NCBI GenBank assembly: GCA_030220185.1
Contig: JASPKZ010003435.1
Location: 752,501-816,500 of the forward strand
Length of the DNA: 64,000 nt
Source: Diploptera punctata
Lineage: Eukaryota; Arthropoda; Insecta; Blattodea; Blaberidae
Reading direction: 5' to 3'
Below, piece after piece: positions 20,821-31,246 of the stretch (within the stretch, counting starts at the first letter, position 1; each line of letters begins with the position of its first letter). Both the position numbers and the translations under genes were made by a program. The notes beneath the pieces were generated by a model. The model saw only the letters and a program-made list of their open reading frames with translations. It did no database searches and was not told the origin of the DNA.

Positions 20821-20822
20821 TA

Positions 20823-20965
20823 GTTTCCCATAAAGATCATGTGGCTCACAGATTTGTAGTCTTCTCCATTCGCCTGTCTTTTCATTTCTCTTTGGTCCAA
20901 CAATTTTCCTAAGAACTTTATTCTCAAATGCCCGTAATATTTTCTATTCCCTAAAAGTATTTGTT
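20823..20965 (-). pseudogene. LINE group 1, 5' continuation after MITE
   Basis: Continues the split copy: minus strand reads the MKRQANGEDYKSVSH region and the L.AFENKVLRKIVGPKR block (TTTGGTCCAACAATTTTCCT in plus orientation). Confidence 0.7.
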
Positions 20966-21084
20966 TATATCTAATGTGGATTAGACACTAATATCCATCC
21001 GTTTGGACATTTAATGCTTTCATTCTTTATCATTCTCCCAAAATGAGGGGCTGAAATTCGACTTGAATGGCATCTATAGTGTAA

Positions 21085-21425
21085 ATGTTCATTAAAAAAC
21101 TCCATGTTGCGACATGCCTAGAAGGCTCTACCAGACAAGTGCTGGCCTCACATCCACACATGTTAATCACAGAGATTGATAATAAACCAGCCAGTATAAG
21201 GATAACATGTGGGCAGCATGTCAAATACGCCAACCGTTATAGTAGGCTTGATCTACCTGGAGCCGTACCTTAATGTAGATACCCAATTCCACATGATGGG
21301 TACCAAACCTATTCTGGCTGAAATATCATGAGAAAATGTCTTCCTCTTGGAGACCCAAATGTGTGCAAGTTACGTAGCTCTGCGTCAAGGCGTGACGACT
21401 TAAATTGCTCGTTTATGACGCATAA
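21085..21425 (-). mobile_element. SINE group B copy
   Basis: Minus-strand copy with CGCAGAGCTACGTAACTTGC, TTTCAGCCAGAATAGG, GACATGCTGCCCACATGTTA and TGTGTGGATGTGAGGCCAGC. The head is degenerate. Confidence 0.75.
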
Positions 21426-21551
21426 ATGTGAATTGCACACAGAAATATGTATAACCTACGTATTAACTGAAAGATCTTAGACACGACATAACCAAATTCG
21501 TTGAATTTTCTCAAAATAAAATTGAGGTGAAAAATATTAATTGTTAAATAC

Positions 21552-21672
21552 ATGTCATTCAACTACAAGCCAAGAGGTTCAAGGAATGTAGGAAGGCCAG
21601 TGAGAAGATGGACAGAACAACTGTGAGGCGGAACAGGCAATTTGCCTAGCCCGTGAAGTGAAGAAGAATAAG
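21552..21672 (+). mobile_element. LINE group 2, 3' end only
   Basis: CCAAGAGGTTCAAGGAATGT, GAAGATGGACAGAACAACTG, GGCAATTTGCCTAGCCCGTG and a GAAG-rich end match the 3' ends at 12.6 (minus) and 53.3 kb. Confidence 0.75.
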
Positions 21673-21739
21673 TCATTTATGTGTTCAAATATTCACTTTT
21701 ATGTACATTGTTTACACTTCTTTCTGTGGCTGAAGTTTA

Positions 21740-22338
21740 AATTTCTTCTTCACTCGTCCCTCATTCATGAATTTCACTTCGGCTAATTCTCTTTCAATAA
21801 TTTCTGTTATCTCCTCTATCAATGAACTGTGAGATCATTTTCCTTTTTCCTCCCAAGCTGACACCATTCCAACATCCATCTAGGTAGCTTTTCTGTCTTA
21901 CATTCAATTGTTTATATATATCCGCATACAAACCATTTATTTTAATATTGTCTATCATCTGATTGTCTTTTTCTGCCTCTTAACTTTCTTCCCGCTGACG
22001 ATTCATTCTAGGACATCAGTCAGCAGGTAGTTTCTTCTTAGCAAGTGGCCAATCAATATCTTTTCCTCTTCTTTATGAGTTCCAGCATTGTTCTTCCTTC
22101 ACCCTCTCTGTCTAGCATATTTTTAATATTTATTTTGTCTGTCCATTTTATATGTTCACGTCTTCTCAATATCCCCATCTCAAAAGCTTTCAGTCGATTT
22201 TCCTCATTCCGTCGTAATGTCCAAGTCTCTGCACCATACAATGCTACACTCCACACAAAGCAATTCACTAGCATCTTCCCTAATTCTTTTGCCAAAAGTC
22301 CGGGGAAAATGCTTCTCTTCTTGTTAAAAGCTATAACC
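21740..22338 (-). pseudogene. LINE group 3, 3' fragment
   Basis: Minus strand reads LAKELGKMLVNCFVWSVALY, GAETWTLRRNEENRLKAFEM, REHIKWTDKINIKNMLDREG, then KKRKRYWLATC and a decayed 3' region. It is the counterpart of 7240-7740. At 22338 it joins a SINE A fragment, so one inserted in or truncated the other. Confidence 0.75.
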
Positions 22339-22497
22339 TCTAACGGAAATGAGTACCAGACGCTTGTTCTGGGGTAAAGGCGGCCGTCACGCAGGGCTGA
22401 CAACCCGGCTGACAAAGTGCCGATTGTCTAGAAAAAGTGAGAGCCTTAACCTCCTACTACCCCAAGGGCCTCCGGGCCTGCTGTGGATCACTTTACT

Positions 22498-22503
<6 letters not shown>
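22338..22503 (+). mobile_element. SINE group A, 3' half
   Basis: CTCTAACGGAAATGAGTACC through AAGTGCCGATTGTCTAGAAA to GGATCACTTTACTTCAC. The tRNA-like head is missing; a TA run follows. Confidence 0.8.

Positions 22504-22536
<33 letters not shown>
22504..22536. repeat. (TA)n microsatellite
   Basis: TA run immediately 3' of the SINE A fragment. Confidence 0.9.
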
Positions 22537-22537
<1 letters not shown>

Positions 22538-22867
22538 CTCGCTGACTTTAAGGTAATCCATTTACATTAACGTGAATTTTGATTGTAAATTTGTATCAAA
22601 TTTTGTATGTATCGTATCCATACGTAAAATTAATTTTTACTATGGTTTTGCATTATGCAGTGAGCACCATTGAAGGCGTTACCAAATATTCATTACTACC
22701 GTCAATGTGCAGGATTCACCATGGCTCGATGTAAGATTATGCGGCTAGACTGCGCGACATTTGTTCCAATGCCGCCATCCCGCAAACCTTTCTGTGTATC
22801 GTGAGTGAGACGATCGGAGGCTAATTACTGTGAATGTTTAGTAGCGTCTTCTTTGGTGTTCATTGTA
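22537..22867. other. No feature seen
   Basis: No recognisable feature. Confidence 0.5.
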
Positions 22868-23185
22868 TATGTACATATTCTTCTTCTCCCTCTTCTTATT
22901 CTTCTTCTCTAGGCTAGGCAAATTGTCTGTTCCGCCTCACAGTTAATCTGTCCATCTTTTCACTGGCTTCCCTACATTCCATAATCCTCTTGGCTTGTAG
23001 TTAGATGCTGATTTTGGTAATTTTGTTAAAATCATTCTTTGTGTATGTATAAACCAATAATTTCTTTATTTTTTTTCATTCAGTTGATTACATTTAACTC
23101 TGTTTTTATATCTCCATTCGTTATCCGATCCAATCTTGCGGAGCCTTTTTTTTTTATAAGGAAGTTCATTTCAACGCTTTGTATA
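22868..23185 (-). pseudogene. LINE group 2, 3' fragment
   Basis: Minus-strand 3' end (GGCTAGGCAAATTGTCTGTT and CATCTTTTCACTGGC in plus orientation), preceded by decayed coding sequence with the block corresponding to EMNFL at about 23155. Confidence 0.65.
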
Positions 23186-23679
23186 TATTTATTTATTTAC
23201 TTTACTGCTAATAAATTTAAAAATAGAATACGATTTCGTGAAAATGGTACATTGTGGTACTAAGACCTTACTTCTGAATTTTCCAAATAAATGAGCGTAA
23301 GTCTAATATCTGTGTACGCTATCTAAAGACGTTAAATACAGAATGGGCTAAATTATTTGTCATACCGAGCATGTCTGAAAAATAAAATAAAATTTTTCAA
23401 TACAGCTTCTTCGCTAGGTAACTTTCCAAGTCCACAATATATTCTGCAATACTTTGGATAATAAAGATGCTGATCACATCAAAATTTGTCCCTAACTGTC
23501 GGCTAGCAATTTTTTGGATACACATTGTGAGGCCAGAGATAAAATGATGAACTTGTAAATAATCTAACTTGTAGTATTGTAATGTATATGTATTTAAGGC
23601 TTCCTGCCTTTTAACTTTTTTTTTGTTGTAGCCATTTTTAAGTACGTCTATATAATTAATGTACATTATTTTCTACATA
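23186..23679. other. No feature seen
   Basis: An 89-codon minus-strand frame (23397-23666) lacks any recognisable motif. Confidence 0.45.
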
Positions 23680-23693
23680 TAACCATATATAAG

Positions 23694-24004
23694 GGGGCAC
23701 CCCGTAGCGTAGTGGTTAAGGCACTGAGCTACAAGCCGGAGGGTCGAGGGTTCAAGTCCCGTTGGGGTCAGGATTTTTAAACTGACCCAAACCCTCTGGC
23801 GGCACTCTGGCCCTGGGGTCGAATCAGCCTCTAACGGAAATGAGTACCAGACGCTTGTTCTGTGGGTAAAGGCGGCCGTCACGCAGGGCTGACATCCCGG
23901 CTGACATAAAGTGCCGATTGTCTAGAAAAAAAAGTGGGGAGCCTTAACCTCCTACTACCCCAAGGACCTCCTGAGGCCTGTTGTGGGATCACTTTACTTT
24001 ACAC
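23694..24004 (+). mobile_element. SINE group A, complete, with target duplication
   Basis: A 311-bp SINE flanked by the perfect 14-bp duplication TAACCATATATAAG (23680-23693 and 24005-24018). Its tRNA-like head has an A box TAGCGTAGTGG and a B box GGTTCAAGTCC; the body runs through GACCCAAACCCTCTGGC, CCTGGGGTCGAATCAGCC, AAAGGCGGCCGTCACGCAGG to an ACTTTACTTTAC 3' tail. Longest and best preserved of six copies. Confidence 0.95.
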
Positions 24005-24018
24005 TAACCATATATAAG

Positions 24019-24461
24019 ATTAATTATGTTAAATAACTCTTCATTAAATAAAAAAAAAATTAATTACAATACAATTTGGAACACAACACTTTTTACATAA
24101 CTAAAAATTAGTAAGAACCTCAAAATGAACGCGATGTTACTGCAACAGTACTAACCAATATTATAACGGTACTGTAAATTGCATCCACAGTTCCTTTAAG
24201 AAAGAAAAATATAGATAATTCTTAAATTTCTGCAATATAGAGACATTCCGAAGGTATACGAACTTTAACTTTTACGGCCAATATGCTTGGTGACTCGACT
24301 CTTGTGATGGATAGCTTTATAAGAGACGAAAAGTATTACCGGAGATCCCATACACGTTCCAACTTTTTACCTCTACGATACTAAACAATAATACGCGAAA
24401 TGAGAAGATCCTAAAATAAAAATTCTAATATTTTATAGATTTTAACTAGAAACTTTGTGAT
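24019..24461. other. No feature seen
   Basis: No recognisable feature. Confidence 0.5.
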
Positions 24462-24484
24462 ATATATATATATATATATATATA
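24462..24484. repeat. (AT)n microsatellite
   Basis: Short AT run at the left edge of a dispersed repeat. Confidence 0.85.
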
Positions 24485-24486
24485 TT

Positions 24487-24965
24487 TGCGTGATAATGTT
24501 TTCAAAATAATAAATAATAGTAAAATAATACTTTGTTTGAAATGTTTGCGTTCATTACAAACAATTGATTAACGTTAACAGTGTGGGCAATGTTTATTAA
24601 TTTAAACTACAGAATGCCGTGGCAACAAGCTGTCATAAAATGGTGGCAAGTACGTATTTATTGTTATATATTGTTTTAAATAAAGTTCAGTTCATTTAAA
24701 ATGCAGTGATCTGTTTCGCATAATGTATATTAACACTACCTTTTGGATATTTTTTGTATTACACATTGTATGTAGTATACATAGAGGGTAGTAGTTTTAC
24801 TTCCCACACGCGTGTTTGTAATATGTAATATTACAGTATAGTTATTTTATTACAGTATAGTTATTTTAGGTTGACAACCCCGAAATGTAGAAGTTGAATT
24901 TCAATCATGGTCGCCATTGCTGTAAGTACGACAAAACACACTATCGCACAAAAACTAAATTTTTA
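24487..24965 (+). repeat. Unclassified dispersed repeat (copy 1)
   Basis: About 480 bp collinear with 49990-50432 in the same orientation. Shared blocks: GTTTTCAAAATAATAAAT, TTTGCGTTCATTA.AAACAAT, AAGTACGTATTTATTGTT, TAATATTACAGTATAGTTA, GACAACCCCGAAAT.TAG and TGGTCGCCATTGCTG. No TIR, tRNA head or coding motif is visible. Confidence 0.8.
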
Positions 24966-25039
24966 AACGTTTATGGTTTATTGGAATCCCTGTATATAAA
25001 GGGTATCAATGAATGGGATGCCACGACGCTATTCTGATT

Positions 25040-25360
25040 ATCCAGATGCTTAAACAGAATGAACTGTGGTAAGATCTATTGCTTGCTGATTGGGTTCGAG
25101 TCTTCATGGGGGAAAATTTACTTTGGAATTTCGGCCACTATGGGAATAGTGATCATCAAGGACTTAACGAATTTGGCTAGTTACAATAAGTAGCGGATGT
25201 GGATTGAAACCAAGCTGCAATACCTGAGGGGCCATCCATGCTGACCCATATACTAGCTATATAATCGTCGAAATCTGTAAGTAACACGTGCGAGGGCATC
25301 AGCCGGATGGTAGGCCAAGGGCCTTCTATGCCTGTCGGCTCACGACGTTTCTGTTTAGTT
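25040..25360 (+). mobile_element. SINE group B, degenerate copy
   Basis: GGTTCGAGTCTTCATGGGGG (B box), TTTCGGCCACTATGGGAAT, CCATGCTGACCCATATACTA and AGCCGGATGGTAGGCCAAGG match group B in order. Confidence 0.7.
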
Positions 25361-26287
25361 TTTAGACTGTAGGCCTATAGATATTTTATCCTACGATAGC
25401 ATTAACATTTTAGGAGAGAAGTCAACTAATTTTCTTCTATTACGTAAATAAAAAACATTTATAATTTTATATAAATATTCACTTTAACAATGACACTATA
25501 GAATCATGTGAAATAATTCTAAAATTATAGTAGATTCAACTTTGGTTTAATTTTTCTTGGCGCATAGGCCTATACCGTGTATTGCATTCATTTTGTGACA
25601 TGGCGAAAATGTGCGACGGGCTCGAAGCAATTCTTCGGTCGGTTCAAGTAAAAAAACATTTAATTTCTCAACTTCAATCATGGTCAGTAACCCTACTTTC
25701 ATCACGTAGGATGTTGAAAATTATTTTAATTGATGATATCTGAATTCAAGCCCGTTATAAATTATTCCTCAAATTAAAAAAACAATAGGGAATGTTTGGC
25801 GGTAAAGTGAAATTTTAAACACATTTTTTTTTAAAAAAAGTAAGATATTACGAATTCCAAATTTAATTGAATTTGATAAATCTCTGTAAACATTTCGAAT
25901 TTGCACCGCGCTTTCGGAACATAACAAAAATAATTTAATTGTATTTACATATATTACCAATTCTAACATGAGATCGGAACAAACCAGCAGATCTAATCCT
26001 TGATGCTGCTGCTGACGATGATACATTTATTATACGCTTTATATTAGCTTGACCTGTATCTGTCTATCTATGTAACGGACCTGTATCTATGTAACGGAAT
26101 CTTTAAATACTATTTTCACCCACTTAAAATCATTGGATCGACTTGAAATTTTGTACACTTGTCAAGGACCAACGACAATACAATAACTTCATAAATGTTT
26201 TCTAAAATCCTGGCCAGAATCATCAGAAAATAAAAAAAATAAAAACCGGTGTAATAGGTTGCGGATTTGTCGACTTTTTAGTCAATC
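25361..26287. other. No feature seen
   Basis: AT-rich, including an 85-codon minus-strand frame (25769-26026) with no motif. Confidence 0.45.
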
Positions 26288-26378
26288 GTTGTAAGAGCTC
26301 AGTTGATAGAGCGGTGGACTGTAGTGGTACATAATTTCAGTAATCCATAGGTTGCTGGTTCAAATCCGGCCCGGAGGA
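26288..26378 (+). tRNA. tRNA-Tyr(GTA) pseudogene with intron
   Basis: D arm GCTCAGTTGATAGAGC (26297-26312), anticodon stem GTGGA/TCCAT, loop with anticodon GTA (26321-26323), an 18-nt insert directly after position 37 (26325-26342), T arm with GGTTCAAATCC and 3' acceptor strand CCGGAGG. The intron position is canonical for eukaryotic nuclear tRNA-Tyr. The 5' acceptor strand (26288-26294) does not pair with the 3' strand, so it is a pseudogene or a tRNA-derived repeat head rather than an active gene. Confidence 0.7.
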
Positions 26379-26454
26379 ATTTTTTGTTTCGAAGAGTATT
26401 AAGCAATTAAATTTTCACGTGATTCCGGTTCATGACAACCAAAAATAAAAAAAC

Positions 26455-26926
26455 AATAATAGTTTAAAAAACTAAAACAACACGCTTTATTAGGAAACCA
26501 AACTAAAAAATGAATAATAACTTTAATTTCCAACACACATGGGATAAAATTAAAGTGGTCGACAAAAAAATCATATCCAACACATCTAGAATAAAACTAC
26601 AGTCATCCACAAAAAAATAATTTTACAATAAAAAGCTTGGGGTGCTTTTTTATGGTTTTTACGTTTTCTTCTTAGAGACTTTACTTTTACCAATATCGGT
26701 TTATTATCAAATAGGCCTATATTAATTGATATAGAGCACCTCACGCTTTTGATGGTAAAATTATTTTTTTTGTAGATAACTCTAGTTTTATTCTAGATGT
26801 GTTGTAGCTGACCTTTTCGTTGACCATTTTAATTTTATCAAAAGCGTGTTGGAAATTAATTTTTTTTTCATTTTTTAGTTCGGTTGTCTAATAAAGCGTG
26901 TTGTTTTAGTTTTTGAAACTATTATT
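26455..26926. mobile_element. Foldback element with ~190-bp arms
   Basis: Arms 26455-26646 and 26735-26926 are inverted repeats of about 85% identity by eye, ending AATAATAGTTT / AAACTATTATT. Shared blocks include CTAAAACAACACGCTTTATT, TTAATTTCCAACAC, CACATCTAGAATAAAACTA and AAAAATAATTTTAC. The 88-bp spacer has no coding sequence. Target duplication unclear. Confidence 0.8.
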
Positions 26927-27344
26927 TATTTTAATAAGAACAATTGGTTGCACTAGAACACATTTCAATGAAGAAATACTATCAAATGGAAAAATATGAA
27001 GACGGAACAGGCCTACAGCCTAAACCATGAAGTAAAGAAGAAGAAATAAGAAGACTTTAATAAGGCCTATTAATGATTGTGTCAATACATTACGATATAA
27101 CAACAATATTAGTAATACCAATAACACTGAGGAACCATAAATTAAACTTTGTTTTTCTCAGAAAAAAACTATGGATTCTGATAGTATTTTTTCCTGCATT
27201 AAGCAAGGTTTTCCAGAGAAGGCATTCATAATTTTAAACACTAATCTGTTCTGTATTCTTCACAACATAACAGTATAACATCCTGAGTCGCCTAGAAAAT
27301 AAGAGATTATGATTTGTCTGCTATATTTCGCCTGTGGAGCATCC
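26927..27344. other. No feature seen
   Basis: Includes a short piece near 26995-27045 (GACGGAACAGGCCTACAGCC ... GAAGTAAAGAAGAAG) that recalls a LINE group 2 3' end, too short to call. Confidence 0.4.
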
Positions 27345-27547
27345 TACTTGATACTCAAACAATAATCGACCAGCATATTAGGATTCCATCTGCCTTGATA
27401 CCTCTTCTTCATAGCTGAAACCTCCTGATGATAGTGTTCTCGTGTTCATCGCTCAGTGCGCCAAGATTTTCCGGAAAGAAATGTAGGTGCTAATGCAGGA
27501 AGCGTACTTTTAAGGACATATTAAAACCTAAGTTTTTATAAGATGTT
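27345..27547 (-). pseudogene. Conserved repeat-associated protein, C-terminal piece
   Basis: Minus strand reads LGFNMSLKVRFLH, HFFPENLGALSDEHE and, after a frameshift, MKKRYQGRWNPNMLVDYC. This motif string (NMS.K.HFL.SHL.FFPENLGA.S.EHGERFHQD ... EKRYQG.W....LADYCW) belongs to a widely distributed but uncharacterised protein family found as dispersed copies in insects and cnidarians; I recognise the family, not its biochemical role. It is separated from its upstream part (28150-28600) by a mini-foldback and a MITE. Another fragment lies at 56432. Confidence 0.65.
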
Positions 27548-27678
27548 ATAATAGTATATTGCGATACAAGTGAGGTAAACACTTGTTACTGTTTGAGAAA
27601 CGTTTGAAAAAAAAAAGAGGCGCTTGCGCCGAGTTTTTTCAAATTTGAGACCTGTTACCTCATGTGTATTGCATACTA
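27548..27678. repeat. Mini-foldback with GC-rich hairpin tip
   Basis: Outer arms TAGTATATTGCGATACAAG... and ...GTGTATTGCATACTA, an inner TTTGAAAAA/TTTTTTCAAA pairing and a tip GGCGCTTGCGCC give a nearly continuous 130-nt hairpin. It may be a small insertion element. Confidence 0.65.
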
Positions 27679-28116
27679 TTTTTTGGTCGATGTGACTAAT
27701 TTTTATTAAATATAGTAATAAATGAATTAAAATATTGGTTGGTTGTAAATGATTTCTAACATTTGGTGATCGTTGCTATGTAGCTTTTCATTTGTTTTAT
27801 TATAAGCAAGCATTAGAATCTGTTTGATAATCTTATTATGGAAGGAGTCATGGTAGATGATAGAGAAATTGAAGAAGCCTAGAGAGTGGGATGTTCTGCA
27901 TTAATTTCGGAAAAGTTTAAAGAAATGTACGAGTTAGTGTACAAACCATTCACGAAATGTTTTATTTTACTTACCGAACGTGTGCTTTTTGAGTCCATAT
28001 CAGCATTGCAATTTCTTTTGTTTGCATAGCAACCAGGTTAGATGTGGGAACGTTGACTTACTTCCAGTAAGAACAATATTAGTAAATATAACAAATTAGT
28101 CACATCGACCAAAAAA
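27679..28116. mobile_element. TA-flanked MITE
   Basis: A 438-bp unit with TIRs TTTTTTGGTCGATGTGACTA.. and the inverse ..TAGTCACATCGACCAAAAAA, bordered by TA at 27677-27678 and 28117-28118. No transposase inside. Together with the mini-foldback it interrupts the conserved protein remnant. Confidence 0.75.
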
Positions 28117-28149
28117 TATTTGGCAATATCACGGTACTTATCCGCCTTT

Positions 28150-28600
28150 CGATTTCCCAAAAAAAAAACTGAGTAACTTATTTGAATGCTTGCCAAGCTG
28201 CTTTCTCCAGTGGATTCAATGGTTCTTCAAACTTTTCATCATGCTTCAGTGATCATATTTATTATGTTTAATTTTACTCCACTAATTGTAGGAAATGTTA
28301 GTTTTAAGTACGTGAAATTAGAAGTATTTTCCATTGCTTTGGCAAAATCCTTAATTAATCCTAGTTTGATATGTAACTGAGGTAGGTACAGATTATTGGT
28401 AATACATAATTCGTCATTTTTCGAATGTTTCTGTTTAGGAATTAATGATTCGCATCTGGTAATTTTTCCAATGTAATAGTTTCTTTTTTGTTCCTACTAT
28501 CCCTGTGATAAAAACGAAAGTATTTTGTGTAACCAAGTATTAGTGCAATTACCTTCAAATCACTATAAATATTCCATTCATGCAATGCATATTAAAGCTT
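28150..28600 (-). pseudogene. Conserved repeat-associated protein, central piece
   Basis: Minus strand reads WNIYSDLKVIALILGYTKYF (about 28530-28590), a decayed cysteine-rich stretch, then LYLPQLHIKLGLIKDFAKAM and FTYLKLTFPTISGVKLN before stops. [IV][YF]LPPLHIKLGLMK.FVKA[ML] is the signature of the same uncharacterised family as 27345-27547, in the correct order. Multiple stops and inserts make it a pseudogene. Confidence 0.7.
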
Positions 28601-28797
28601 TTCCAATATAAACTTAAAGTTTTCATTTTTATGTTCTTTCATAATAACAATGGACAAATGGAAGAAAAAAGTTTATTAAAGAAAACTGAAATTGAAATAA
28701 AAAGAAAACTGTGGGCGATGGAGAAATACAATAAAAATACAGCATTAAGTATTACTATCGGTACTCGTGAGACAAATATCAGGTTGACCAGTGTAAG

Positions 28798-28800
<3 letters not shown>

Positions 28801-28857
<57 letters not shown>
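28801..28857. repeat. (TTA)n microsatellite
   Basis: Pure trinucleotide run. Confidence 0.95.
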
Positions 28858-28858
<1 letters not shown>

Positions 28859-28894
28859 GTTTTGCTGTAAATAGGTTTATGACAATAATACTAA

Positions 28895-29298
28895 TTATTA
28901 TTATTATCATCATCATCATTATCAATATCATCATCATCATTATCAATATCATCATCATCATCATTATCAATATCATCATCATCATCATTATCAATATCAT
29001 CATCATCATCATTATCAATATCATCATCATCATCATTATCAATATCATCATCATCATCATTATCAATATCATCATCATCATCATTATCAATATCATCATC
29101 ATCATTATCAATATCATCATCATCATTATCAATATCATCATCAACATTATCATTATCATCATTATCATCATTATCATTATCATCATTATCATCATTATCA
29201 CTATCATCATTATCATCATCATCATTATCATCATTATCACTATCATCATTATCACTATCATCATTATCACTATCATCATTATCATTATCATCATCATC

Positions 29299-29329
<31 letters not shown>
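28895..29329. repeat. ATC/ATT-rich minisatellite
   Basis: Blocks of ATC repeats joined by ATTATCAAT and ATTATCACT, with a roughly 24-27 bp higher-order unit. Long Ile-, Met- or Asn-rich frames on either strand here are artefacts. Confidence 0.95.
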
Positions 29330-29369
29330 GGTTAGTTCTCTAACATCAGTAGGCCTATTAGGCCTAAAA

Positions 29370-29645
29370 GTAAAGTGATCCCTTTAGGCTATATAATTTA
29401 GGAGGTCTTTGGGTAGTAAGAGGTTAATGCTCCCACTTTTCTCGACAATCATCGCATGATGTTAGCCGGATTGTCACCCCTGCATGATGACAGCCTTTAC
29501 CCCCAGAACAAAGATCTGGTAGTAATTTACGTTAGAGATTGGGTCGACTCAGGATCATGTGCCGCCCTATGGTTTGGGCCTGTTTTCAGACTCCACCGGG
29601 ACCTTCCAGCTTGTAGCTTATTGTCATATCTAACTACGCTAAGTC
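29370..29645 (-). mobile_element. SINE group A, degenerate copy
   Basis: Minus-strand copy: AAAGTGATCCC, TAGTAAGAGGTTAATGCTCC, CAGCCTTTACCCCCAGAACA and a decayed head near 29610-29640. It directly follows the minisatellite. Confidence 0.75.
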
Positions 29646-30594
29646 GTGTCCTTATAAATATAGCAAGTTTAGTATATTGTAGTTTCCTGTTTGACATTTT
29701 TATTTACTGTTTCGTTAACTTTCATTTAAGTATCACTGCATTCCGCGTTTTACATTTATGGTTTTTGAGTGGAAGAAACTGTCTTACGTACTTATTTCTG
29801 ACACAATAAATAATCTGTTATTGTATCGTGAAATAGATCGTTAGTGAGATCTTTCCGGTTACACACTTCTCTCTTTTTTTCCTCTTAAGAAGGAAACTTG
29901 TGGTTTCTGAAACTCCAAAGTTATTTTTTGTCTTCGTCTTTTTTTTTAAGAAAACACACTGGTGTAAGACACGACTTCAGTTTTCTTCACAATTATTTCT
30001 GTTTGCTTCTAAACTTTGATATAATGTAGACTATGACACAAAGAAAAAAGTGAAAATTTAGTGAGTGGTTTTCAAACTTTTGTTACATATCACGTGCTTT
30101 GAGTTGTAAATTCCAATAGTCTGATCACGTACACAATATATCAAGATTTTTACATTGCTCTTTTTCACCCTTCAATATCTCAGAGGTATGATATTAGAAA
30201 ATTGTAACCCAACTAAAAAAAAAGAAAACAAATAAAGTACCCGATCTGTTAATTCCATCACGCCCTGATGAGAACTTGCTCTTAATATTGTATTTTAATT
30301 ACTTGGAGAACAATATATAAGATAATATAATCATTCGTAAAAATAGTTAAAGAAAATAAAACAATTTACGTACGTTAGTACTATTCCGCTAAAAGAGTCA
30401 GCAATTAATCTGCTAAGCAGATCTGTCCACTGATACAGTAAAAGTGATAAAAAAGTAAAAAAAAACCCAAATTGACCCCGGCACGTGTTTCTCCATTGAA
30501 AAGGGCATTTTCAGGGTGTGCATATCATAAGTATATATTAGTAGTAGGACTTTATTAAACTAAAAATAAGATACATACAATGTTATTTCAGGAG
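29646..30594. other. No feature seen
   Basis: No recognisable feature. Confidence 0.5.
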
Positions 30595-30960
30595 GCTCCG
30601 TGACGAAAGCGGTTAAACGCTCGCCTCTCACCGCTGGGGTCCCGAGATCGAGTCTCTGTCACTCCATGTGGGTTTCATGGTGGACGAGACGGAGATTGGG
30701 CAGGTTTTTCTTGGGATTTCTCCCGTTTTCTCCTGCCATAATTTCATTCCACCATTTCTCCATACTCTTCTCATCCATTTCGTTTAATTTCGTTCATCTG
30801 CCCCTGTGTTGGAGTGTCAGGTGTGGTCGGCTGAGACCCTCATCATTCACAGACCTCTATATATTATATTGCACAAATTTAACTGCGTCTAGAGGGGTAT
30901 TATATTCTCGGACCAACGGATCTGTGCCCCTACAGCGCTGACATCGGTCTCAGAGTGGTA
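30595..30960 (+). mobile_element. SINE group F (tRNA-derived)
   Basis: Head GGCTCCGTGACGAAAGCGGT (A-box region) and GAGATCGAGTCTCTGTCACTCC (B-box region), followed by a body with CATGGTGGACGAGACGGAG, TTGGGATTTCTCCCGTTTTC and CGGACCAACGGATCTGTGCC. The arrangement is that of a tRNA-derived SINE. Single copy in the window. A 113-codon frame through it is an artefact. Confidence 0.55.
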
Positions 30961-31246
30961 CACGTATATACTCACACCATTTCACCGCACTCCCCTCCCT
31001 CCACGTCAAACAGCAACCAACTGTAACTTATCGAACAGGGATGTTGCCAAACTTCCCCCAGTGTCATGGCTCTTGAATATTGAATAACGTAAGGTTGGAA
31101 TCGAGTTGACAACACAGAAGTGCAAGTGTAAGAGAGAGATTGAAAAGAGAAAGAGATTGGAATGCAGGGAGGGAAATGATTTGCCGAGGCAGAAAAGGAA
31201 GTATGCTTTAGTTCACATATCTTACGGGGGCACAGATCCGTTGGAC
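30911..31246. repeat. Inverted 20-mer pair
   Basis: GACCAACGGATCTGTGCCCC (30911-30930) recurs inverted at 31227-31246 with one mismatch, 296 bp apart. It may mark the remnant of an inverted second SINE F end. Confidence 0.55.

Noticed and set aside
22045..22377. 110-codon plus-strand frame
   Set aside because: Antisense to the LINE group 3 fragment, which has recognisable motifs on the minus strand.
28779..29343. Long Met/Ile/Asn-rich frames on both strands
   Set aside because: Translation of TTA and ATC/ATT repeats.
29456..29809. 117-codon frame
   Set aside because: Its first half is antisense SINE A sequence; the rest lacks any motif.
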